From Pseudomonadota bacterium (GTDB lineage Bacteria > Pseudomonadota > Alphaproteobacteria > Sphingomonadales > SMXR01): a DNA stretch of 6,513 bases. This document shows positions 1 to 4,400 of the stretch, piece after piece. The stretch spans positions 1-6,513 of the forward strand of contig JACZYI010000112.1 in assembly GCA_022571175.1 (NCBI GenBank), given 5' to 3'. Each line of letters starts with the position of its first letter. Position 1 is the stretch's first letter. The notes under the pieces are model-generated. The model made no database searches and was not told the DNA's origin. It saw only the letters and a list, made by a program, of their open reading frames with translations. The translations under genes and the position numbers were made by a program.

Positions 1-453
1 TTGCATACGGGCATCATGGTCAGCTTCTACAAGCGCCTTCCAGCTTGCTTTGATGCTCTCGACATTGACACCCACGGTGCCGTAGGTTTCACCCTCAAAA
101 CTGTGTTCTAGATAGACCCTGACTTTCGCGGCAGTTTCCTGTGATGAATTGATAACCCTGACACTATAGTCAATCAGATGCAGATCCAAGACCACAGGAA
201 ATTTCTCAACCAGGGATTTACGCAAGGCTTTGTTCAGCGCATCAACCGGTCCATTACCCTCCGCAGCACAAAGATGCAGTTCGTCGGCGACCCTGACCTT
301 GACCGAAGCTTCTATTAAACCATCGCTATCAGAATCCTCATCGCGCTGATGAGGTTCATTACTGGGGGAATAAATTCTATAGTAAACAGGTTCAAAACAG
401 GTCTTGAAATCAGTGGCATTAGAAACGACTCGGGGGAGGGGTTCAGGAGTCAT
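1..453 (-). CDS. Stand-alone citramalate/2-isopropylmalate synthase regulatory (LeuA dimerisation) domain protein, 3' end outside window
   Basis: I translated the minus strand from the ATG at 453-451 and found 151 codons open to the window edge. Residues about 46-143 match the C-terminal dimerisation/allosteric domain of citramalate synthase (CimA type): an EASVKVRVADELH strand, then AAEGNGPVDALNKALRK (63-79), LIDYSVRV (93-100), TAAKVRVYLE (107-116), and GTVGVNVESIKASWKAL (125-141). Residues 1-45 are a short lead-in with an acidic linker (RDEDSDSDG) and no catalytic TIM-barrel motifs. The start is supported by AAGAGG five bases upstream and by an in-frame TAA five codons upstream, so the catalytic half is not fused here. 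In full-length enzymes this domain dimerises and binds the feedback inhibitor (isoleucine or leucine). A free-standing copy could regulate a separately encoded catalytic chain or be a gene remnant. The family assignment is firm. The role is inference. Confidence 0.8.
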   Translation of the reverse strand, partial: MTPEPLPRVVSNATDFKTCFEPVYYRIYSPSNEPHQRDEDSDSDGLIEASVKVRVADELHLCAAEGNGPVDALNKALRKSLVEKFPVVLDLHLIDYSVRVINSSQETAAKVRVYLEHSFEGETYGTVGVNVESIKASWKALVEADHDARMQ

Positions 454-457
454 TTTA

Positions 458-491
458 ACCTCTTGTTAAGCCTTTTTTTACCTCTTGTTAA
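458..491 (-). repeat. Two direct copies of a 12-bp ribosome-binding-site sequence
   Basis: The 12-base word TTAACAAGAGGT (minus strand) occurs at 491-480 and again at 469-458, a 22-base period. The copy nearer the gene supplies the AAGAGG ribosome-binding site for the regulatory-domain gene that starts at 453. The distal copy has the same AAGAGG but no start codon follows it. It overlaps the stop of a 15-codon ORF (minus 535-488), which has no convincing RBS of its own and which I do not call as a gene. Confidence 0.6.
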
Positions 492-600
492 TGCTTCGCC
501 AAATGGGGGTGCTTTGGGTCTTCCAGTTCAAGCATGAATTGAAGGTTAATGAAACATTATTTCAAGTTTATGGTTTATTATTGTTATTTATGGTTAATGA

Positions 601-629
601 AGGACAGGAGATCGATACTTTGTTATGAT
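601..629 (+). promoter_or_regulatory. Candidate sigma-70-type promoter for the gene at 736
   Basis: AGGACA (601-606, four of six matches to TTGACA) is followed after exactly 17 bases by TATGAT (624-629, five of six matches to TATAAT). Transcription would begin near 636 and leave a leader of about 100 bases containing two possible hairpins before the RBS. This rests on a by-eye consensus match in AT-rich DNA, where chance matches are common. Confidence 0.35.
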
Positions 630-695
630 TTGCGCCTTCCTGGAGATTTGATCGGTTTGAGGTTTTTGGCCTTTCCTGATCCTTCAGGCCCCCCG

Positions 696-718
696 AAAAA
701 AGCCCCTTTCCCCGGGGC
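696..718 (-). terminator. Terminator-like hairpin read on the minus strand, in the leader of the gene at 736
   Basis: GCCCC (702-706) pairs with GGGGC (714-718) around a 7-base loop. On the minus strand the stem is followed directly by six T (complement of 696-701), the form of an intrinsic terminator. No minus-strand gene lies just to the right, so it could stop antisense transcription, or it may simply be a leader hairpin for the plus-strand gene: it ends three bases before AAGGAG (722-727). The stem is short. Confidence 0.3.
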
Positions 719-735
719 AAAAAGGAGACCGTTAA

Positions 736-1533
736 ATGCCTACCCATAATGCAACTAATGAGGCGACTGTCGTGAAAACTGCGCAGCTTGCTTCAAACCT
801 TCCTCTCGACAATCTGGAACTTGCAAAAGAACAGACGCTTGAAAATCTCAAGGATGTTGTCAAAGCCAATCTGGCGAATTCGAAATTGCGCTCGAGCGTT
901 TCGATTGCGCCGGACGGTGCCTTTTATGTCACCACGCTTGCTGTAGCAGACACCACCTTGATGCTCTCCAGTGTTTTTGTCGAACGGAAACTTCCCGGTT
1001 CATACGTCCTGGCGCTCGATCTTGCCGGTCTCGTGTCAACACACACAGATAAATCAGTGGACGATGAGGACCGCATTAACGTGCGTTTCAAGATGATTGA
1101 ACCAACCAGCCTCGTGATCAACTTTGCCTTGGGTCTCGAAGGAGTGGTTCGCGCTGCCGAAACCGGATATGTGATTGATATCGACGATATTCACATCATT
1201 CCGGGTGAAAGCCTCGCCGACCTTACAGGCCATATCCTGACTCCCTTGGGTGCCGCAACACTCATGCGTGCAGTGGCCGATGCTGTTAAAGTATCCATAC
1301 TGAAAGCACAGCCGATCCTGGCAACCCAAACCATGCTTGAAGACTATAACTGGAAGACGCTGATGAAGCTGATTCCGCGCATGGTGCCCCGCTGCTTTAC
1401 GGTGTGGGGTGATAATGCCCTGGCACTGGGCCGGGCGGCAGACACCCTCGTGACGAGGGAGCTTGCCATTGAGGAAGCCACTGCTGAAGCCGCTACACCC
1501 CTTACCGTAGTGTCCGGTGGACGCAGCGCTTAG
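736..1533 (+). CDS. Hypothetical protein of 265 residues, unrecognised
   Basis: I do not recognise this family. The start has AAGGAG (722-727) with an 8-base spacer, and a strong terminator follows the stop, so it is very probably a real single-gene transcript. There is no signal peptide or obvious membrane segment, so the protein is likely cytoplasmic. Visible organisation: a helical, polar N-terminus (about 1-50, with LELAKEQTLENLKDVVKANL), then alternating hydrophobic strands (about 52-100, SSVSIAPDGAFYVTTLAVAD), an acidic stretch THTDKSVDDEDR near 102-113, more strands with VIDIDDIHIIPGESLADL (about 145-162), and a helical C-terminal region with YNWKTLMKLIPRMVPRCF (about 204-221). The long leader suggests possible post-transcriptional control. 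No catalytic motif is evident and I assign no function. Confidence 0.85.
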   Translation: MPTHNATNEATVVKTAQLASNLPLDNLELAKEQTLENLKDVVKANLANSKLRSSVSIAPDGAFYVTTLAVADTTLMLSSVFVERKLPGSYVLALDLAGLVSTHTDKSVDDEDRINVRFKMIEPTSLVINFALGLEGVVRAAETGYVIDIDDIHIIPGESLADLTGHILTPLGAATLMRAVADAVKVSILKAQPILATQTMLEDYNWKTLMKLIPRMVPRCFTVWGDNALALGRAADTLVTRELAIEEATAEAATPLTVVSGGRSA

Positions 1534-1575
1534 AGGCTAAAGGAAGTCGGTGGTCAGAGCTGACTGCCGGAAATG

Positions 1576-1608
1576 CCGGGTCCGGATGACTTTCCGGGCC
1601 CGGTTTTT
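1576..1608 (+). terminator. Strong intrinsic terminator after the 265-residue gene
   Basis: An 11-bp stem pairs 1576-1586 (CCGGGTCCGGA) with 1593-1603 (TCCGGGCCCGG) with a single G-U pair and a 6-base loop, followed at once by five T (1604-1608). It sits about 45 bases past the stop of the upstream gene. Confidence 0.9.
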
Positions 1609-1669
1609 ATGGGGTGCGGGTTCGCGCTGATCTCACCGCTTTGTGTTCCGCAGCCTCCCGAATTTGCCC

Positions 1670-1675
1670 TATAAT
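1670..1675 (+). promoter_or_regulatory. Perfect TATAAT -10 element upstream of the small lipoprotein ORF
   Basis: TATAAT lies 46 bases ahead of the ATG at 1722. No good -35 element is seen at 16-18 bases upstream (the sequence there reads TTCCGC or TCCGCA), so it is either a weak or activator-dependent promoter or a chance match. Its place between a terminator and a new gene favours a real promoter. Confidence 0.4.
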
Positions 1676-1721
1676 TCCCAAAAGAAAATCACAAAGAGTG
1701 GGAGGGAGATAACCAGGACCA

Positions 1722-2036
1722 ATGATTGGATCAAAAGTCATGGGCGCTACGCTCGCTGCTCTTTTTCTACAGGCCTGCATGGCAGACCAGCATGACGTGC
1801 GCGTTTCGGGTCTTAGCGCCGGTCAGAATTTGGAACGCATATTGATTGCTGCAAGCAAGGCCCGACGAACGGAGGAGTGCCACGATGCTGTTGCCACCAG
1901 AAAAGCCTGGGTCGATACCGGCAGGGGTCGCGGAATTTCAAAACGACATTCAGTCACCTCTCACCCGACGCTCGTACTTGGCATCGGTCTGGAGCCCCTG
2001 ATCGGCTGGGCGGCACCGCAGTTTTTGGCCTGTTAG
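1722..2036 (+). CDS. Small putative lipoprotein, unrecognised, possibly frameshifted
   Basis: The ORF has 104 codons. The N-terminus is a plausible lipoprotein signal: a short hydrophobic run (MGATLAALF) ending in LQAC with Cys19, although Gln at -2 is unusual for a lipobox. A purine-rich GGGAGGGAG run (1700-1708) lies 13 bases before the ATG, rather far, while AGGA at 1715-1718 is rather close. The first 50 residues read like protein, including a helix with LERILIAASKARRTEE. After about residue 55 the composition turns rich in Gly, Arg, His, Thr and Trp, as a shadow frame often does, while another frame from 1885 looks better. The 3' end overlaps the opposing gene by four bases. No family is recognised. 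The N-terminal half is probably genuine. The C-terminal half is doubtful. Confidence 0.45.
   Translation: MIGSKVMGATLAALFLQACMADQHDVRVSGLSAGQNLERILIAASKARRTEECHDAVATRKAWVDTGRGRGISKRHSVTSHPTLVLGIGLEPLIGWAAPQFLAC
1885..2001 (+). CDS. Possible nested small ORF with strong RBS, or the continuation of the lipoprotein ORF in another frame
   Basis: This 38-codon ORF lies inside the lipoprotein ORF in the +1 frame. GGAGGAG at 1871-1877 sits seven bases before the ATG, better than the RBS of the host ORF. The product begins MLLPPEKPGSIPAGVAEFQ and ends at TGA 1999-2001. Its composition (Asp, Glu, Asn, Phe, Ile, few His or Cys) is more protein-like than the overlapping frame. It may be a separate small gene, or the rest of the upstream gene displaced by an indel between about 1850 and 1885. 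No known family. Confidence 0.25.
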   Translation: MLLPPEKPGSIPAGVAEFQNDIQSPLTRRSYLASVWSP

Positions 2037-2617
2037 TCGCTGCTCTTGGGCTCCATCTCCACCCGGGTATAGGTGCCATCAAACCAGACTGCCCATTCAT
2101 CATTTGAGGGATTATATTGCCAGAACTGCTGGCGCACGGTGCCGTCTGCCCGGGGGGTCCATTTCCCACGGAAAGGAAAGCTGGTGGGACCATCGGCATG
2201 TGCTGGCCGGTGTTGTAAAATCTCGCCTTCCAGTTCCATAGCCCCTTCCTCGTTAAGGCCACCCACATAATCTATCATATATCCGCCACCGCCTGAGGCG
2301 TGCCAAATCTGGCGCCACTGGTCGCTCACCGGATTATAAAAATTGATGCTGGAACCGGTGCCACCGCTCGCCCCGGTCCAGGATTCTCGCAGCAGACAAC
2401 CATTCTCGGCTGGCTGAATACTGTTATGTCCGGCAAAATTACCGTTGGCAGTGGCAGTTACGCGCCACTCGCCGATCCAGAAATCGAACTGGTGAAACCC
2501 TTCGGCCTCACAAGCCGGTGGGGGTGTTTGTTGTGGCTGGGCTGAGACACCTGTCATCCCCATGAGCAAAGCGGTGGTGAGCGCTATGGCAGGGGTTATC
2601 ATCAATTTTTCATACAA
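2033..2617 (-). CDS. Secreted conserved protein of the FDFW-G-W type (DUF1579-like), start region probably frameshifted
   Basis: From a TTG at 2617-2615 this reads 194 residues. Residues about 6-26 are a signal peptide (hydrophobic run, cleavage likely after VSA at 26). The mature part has FHQFDFWIGEWRVT (41-54), then AENGCLLRESWTG, GGTGSSINFYNP and a Trp-rich end (WKWTP, FWQYNPSNDEWAVWF-like strands). This pattern belongs to a widespread exported hypothetical family with a probable lipocalin-like barrel. Cys36 and the Cys of NGCLL could form a disulfide. The function is unknown. The TTG start lies directly on the GAGGA RBS with no spacer, while an ATG at 2613-2611 has ideal spacing but runs into TGA after three codons. 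One extra A would give MKKLMITP joined to this frame. The stop overlaps the convergent ORF by four bases. Confidence 0.75.
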   Translation of the reverse strand: MYEKLMITPAIALTTALLMGMTGVSAQPQQTPPPACEAEGFHQFDFWIGEWRVTATANGNFAGHNSIQPAENGCLLRESWTGASGGTGSSINFYNPVSDQWRQIWHASGGGGYMIDYVGGLNEEGAMELEGEILQHRPAHADGPTSFPFRGKWTPRADGTVRQQFWQYNPSNDEWAVWFDGTYTRVEMEPKSSD

Positions 2618-2681
2618 TCCTCATGATCGATATTTGGAAATACCCTGACCCGACCCGGTGGGTATGGCAAATGAATTTATC

Positions 2682-2709
2682 TTGAAATCGGGCCATGCAA
2701 TCCAATATT
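2682..2709 (+). promoter_or_regulatory. Candidate promoter for the YbjQ pair
   Basis: TTGAAA (2682-2687, five of six) and AATATT (2704-2709, four of six) are spaced by 16 bases and would give a leader of about 50 bases before the ATG at 2765. The region separates two divergent genes, so a promoter is expected. The match itself is moderate. Confidence 0.35.
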
Positions 2710-2764
2710 TCTAAGAACCCGTGGTTATGCGCCGGAAGGGCGCGGCAATATAGGAAAAGCTGAA

Positions 2765-3088
2765 ATGATTGTCTGTAACATTGAAAATGTGCCGGGACGG
2801 GAAATTAGCGAACTTCTGGGTCTGGTTCAGGGCTCGACCGTCCGCGCCAAACATGTGGGCCGCGATATAATGGCGGGCCTCAAAAATATCGTCGGTGGCG
2901 AGCTTGAGGGCTACACCGAGTTGCTGATCGAAGCACGCCGTGAAGCCATAGAGAGAATGATAGCGGAGGCTGCCGCCATGGATGCAGACGCGGTTGTCAA
3001 TGTCAGGCTTTCGACCGCATCTGTCACCAAGGGGGCTGCTGAAATTCTGGCCTACGGCTCAGCGGTCAAGCTGGGGCCGGCAGAGTAA
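2765..3088 (+). CDS. YbjQ/UPF0145 family protein, soluble
   Basis: The protein has 107 residues, the usual length for this single-domain family (Pfam YbjQ_1, described as a putative heavy-metal-binding domain). Hallmarks: the N-terminal strand with VPGREISELLGLVQGSTVRA (9-28), then VGRDIMAGLKNIVGGELEGYTELLIEARREAIERM (31-65) and the closing DADAVVNVRLSTAS...AAEILAYGSAVKL (73-103). Members I know of structurally form ring-like oligomers; their biochemical job is not settled. AGGA (2752-2755) with a 9-base spacer supports the ATG. There is no signal peptide or membrane segment. It is the first gene of a two-gene unit: a membrane-anchored paralogue starts 51 bases after its stop. The stop TAA is inside the first unit of a 12-bp tandem repeat that stays open in this frame after the stop. 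Confidence 0.92.
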   Translation: MIVCNIENVPGREISELLGLVQGSTVRAKHVGRDIMAGLKNIVGGELEGYTELLIEARREAIERMIAEAAAMDADAVVNVRLSTASVTKGAAEILAYGSAVKLGPAE

Positions 3089-3139
3089 GCCGCAGAGCAA
3101 GAGGCAGAGCAAGAGGCAGAGCAAGAGGCAGAGTAAACC
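3080..3139 (+). repeat. 12-bp tandem repeat, five units, spanning the YbjQ stop codon and the RBS of the next gene
   Basis: Units are GCAGAGTAAGCC (3080-3091), three identical GCAGAGCAAGAG (3092-3127) and GCAGAGTAAACC (3128-3139), ending exactly at the ATG of the second YbjQ gene. As the unit is 12 bases, every copy keeps the frame of the first gene: Ala-Glu-stop in units 1 and 5, Ala-Glu-Gln-Glu in units 2-4. The stop differs from the Gln codon by one C-to-T change. The central copies each bring an AAGAGG Shine-Dalgarno-like word. The last is at 3123-3128, 11 bases from the ATG. The structure suits replication slippage. Confidence 0.95.
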
Positions 3140-3640
3140 ATGGCCGAACTTTGGCACATCATTCGTGAGCTGGTCGACAGCAGCATGGTCCTGTTATTTT
3201 TGGCTGAAAATCTGATTTGGCCTGCCTTGCTGGTGACGGTTGGCTGGGTTGGCGGGGTCATTACAGAACGGCGGCACATGGCCAGCCTGATCCGCCGCGA
3301 GCAGGAGTTCAGCGTCATTGAAGTTTCCATGGAACCAAGACCACCAGCCGGTTTTACCCATGCGGACGGTGTTCTGGTCACGGCCTCTGTGGTGCTCTCA
3401 AAAGGCATGTTTGAAGCCTTGAGAATTGCCATCAGGAAGCTGTTTGGCGGTAATCTTCGGGGCTATGAGAAATTGATTGCGCGCGCCCGAAGGGAGGCCA
3501 TTTTGCGGCTCAAGGAGGCAGCCCGGGAACGCCATGCCCCGCTGGTGATAAACCTGCGCATGACCACCAGTCAAATTACCGCAACCGGCCTGCCAGCGGT
3601 GGAAATCCTGGCTTATGGCACCGCCCTGAAACCCCATTAA
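3140..3640 (+). CDS. Membrane-anchored YbjQ/UPF0145 family protein
   Basis: The protein has 166 residues. Residues about 16-41 form one hydrophobic segment (MVLLFLAENLIWPALLVTVGWVG region), followed by positively charged TERRH and RRE, which predicts an anchor with the C-terminal domain in the cytoplasm. Residues about 56-164 are a YbjQ domain clearly paralogous to the preceding gene: FGGNLRGYEKLIARARREAI (102-121) matches VGGELEGYTELLIEARREAI, and VEILAYGTALK (154-164) matches AEILAYGSAVK. The domain retains THADGVLVTASVVL near the start. The pair probably arose by duplication with gain of a membrane anchor and may form mixed soluble/membrane oligomers (inference). Translation is likely from AAGAGG in the repeat, with coupling to the first gene possible. 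Confidence 0.88.
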   Translation: MAELWHIIRELVDSSMVLLFLAENLIWPALLVTVGWVGGVITERRHMASLIRREQEFSVIEVSMEPRPPAGFTHADGVLVTASVVLSKGMFEALRIAIRKLFGGNLRGYEKLIARARREAILRLKEAARERHAPLVINLRMTTSQITATGLPAVEILAYGTALKPH

Positions 3641-3756
3641 CCGGACCAAAAAAGCACTGGAACTGAGGCGATCTTTGGCCTAGTCTGGCTCGCTAGAGGG
3701 CAGGGGCTTCGGGGCTCGTTTTCCCTTCATTTTAACGCGTCAAACAGGGGTGCATC

Positions 3757-4254
3757 ATGGCAGGCAGTGTCAATAAAGTTATTCTGGTGGGTAATCTCGG
3801 GCGGGACCCGGAATCGCGAACGCTTCCCGATGGCAACCCGGTTGTCAACCTGTCGCTGGCCACTTCCGAAAACTGGCGCGATAAGGCAACCGGAGAACGG
3901 CGTGAGCGCACCGAATGGCACCGGGTGGTCATTTTCAATGAAAATCTGGCAAAAATTGCCACCAATTATCTCAAAAAAGGGTCCAAGATTTATGTTGAAG
4001 GCAAGCTTCAAACCCGGAAATGGACCGATCAGTCGGGCCAGGATCGTTATTCCACCGAGATTGTTTTGCAACGCTATCAGGGTGAATTGACCATGCTTGA
4101 CAGCAGGCGTGATGGCGAAGGTTATCAGCCGTCTGAAGGTGCGGCTGGAGATGATATGTCGCCACCACCGCTGGATGCAGGTGATGAAGCTGCCGGCGGT
4201 GCCAGTGATGAGGCCCCCGCTGCTGGCGATCTCGATGACGAGATTCCTTTCTAG
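3757..4254 (+). CDS. ssb: Single-stranded DNA-binding protein
   Basis: SSB coats single-stranded DNA in replication, recombination and repair and recruits partners through its C-terminal tip. The 165 residues show the complete architecture: an N-terminal OB fold (1 to about 112) opening with MAGSVNKVILVGNLGRDPE, with Trp40, Trp55, Phe60 and Trp89 at the positions of the known DNA-stacking aromatics, and YVEGKLQTRKWTDQSG (79-94). A flexible linker rich in Gly, Ala, Asp and Pro (about 113-159) follows, and the conserved acidic tip DDEIPF ends the protein. AGGGG (3746-3750) lies six bases before the ATG. No clear LexA box is seen upstream. Length and motifs are normal. It is transcribed apart from, or only loosely with, the YbjQ pair (116-base gap). 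Confidence 0.98.
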   Translation: MAGSVNKVILVGNLGRDPESRTLPDGNPVVNLSLATSENWRDKATGERRERTEWHRVVIFNENLAKIATNYLKKGSKIYVEGKLQTRKWTDQSGQDRYSTEIVLQRYQGELTMLDSRRDGEGYQPSEGAAGDDMSPPPLDAGDEAAGGASDEAPAAGDLDDEIPF

Positions 4255-4266
4255 AAAACTTCCGTC

Positions 4267-4288
4267 GCCCGGCGGGCAAATTGTTTTT
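4267..4288 (+). terminator. Weak candidate terminator after ssb
   Basis: A short GC-rich inverted repeat GCCC-GGC-GGGC (4267-4277) is followed, after six bases, by five T (4284-4288). The short stem and the offset T run make it a poor intrinsic terminator. A second imperfect hairpin lies just downstream. Confidence 0.3.
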
Positions 4289-4294
4289 CTTGAA

Positions 4295-4324
4295 TAACAC
4301 TCCTTCGTGAGTGGTGTTACTTTT
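4295..4324 (+). terminator. Second weak hairpin with T run downstream of ssb
   Basis: TAACAC (about 4294-4300) can pair with GTGTTA (4314-4319), or alternatively CACTC (4298-4302) with GAGTG (4309-4313), followed by CTTTT. Both foldings are modest. Together with the hairpin at 4267 it makes transcription ending in this gap plausible. Confidence 0.35.
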
Positions 4325-4400
4325 GTGAGAACTGTACATTTGGGGTTCATCTTCGGAGTAGGATGATGGTCCGGATTCAAATGTCTAGAGAGGAAAACCC

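Larger units (their letters stand above)
454..735. other. AT-rich intergenic region between divergent genes
   Basis: No ORF here looks coding on either strand. The region holds the upstream signals of the leftward regulatory-domain gene and the rightward gene at 736. Short direct repeats are visible: GGTTAATGAA at 544-553 and 592-601, and TTTATGGTT at 567-575 and 587-595. The right third (668-718) is GC-rich and can form hairpins: GGCCT 668-672 with AGGCC 686-690, and GCCCC 702-706 with GGGGC 714-718. Confidence 0.7.

Noticed and set aside
349..749. Two plus-strand ORFs of about 62 and 66 codons (349-537, 549-749).
   Set aside because: The first overlaps the 5' part of the convincing minus-strand regulatory-domain gene and the second overlaps the RBS and start of the gene at 736. 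Neither has an RBS or a protein-like composition.
2641..2664. TACCC...GGGTA inverted repeat between the divergent genes as an operator.
   Set aside because: A five-base arm with a 14-base GC-rich spacer is too weak to call without comparative data.
3080..3139. CRISPR array or regulator-binding iterons.
   Set aside because: The 12-bp units are directly abutting with no spacers, preserve the reading frame and differ only at the stop codon, which fits slippage in coding-derived DNA.
2982..3215. A 77-codon ORF with QSKR repeats.
   Set aside because: The repeat residues come from reading the 12-bp repeat in a second frame, and the ORF overlaps both YbjQ genes.
3641..3756. SOS (LexA) box upstream of ssb.
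   Set aside because: A GAAC occurs at about 3659, but the partner at the alphaproteobacterial spacing of seven is ATCT, not GAAC. No GTTC-N7-GTTC is present.
4328..4350. GAAC...GTTC inverted repeat before the DUF4139 gene as an operator.
   Set aside because: Only four bases per arm with a 12-base gap, which is expected by chance in an intergenic region of this size.
3727..4380. A 217-codon minus-strand ORF over ssb.
   Set aside because: It is the complement of a fully convincing ssb gene. Its translation has no recognisable motif.
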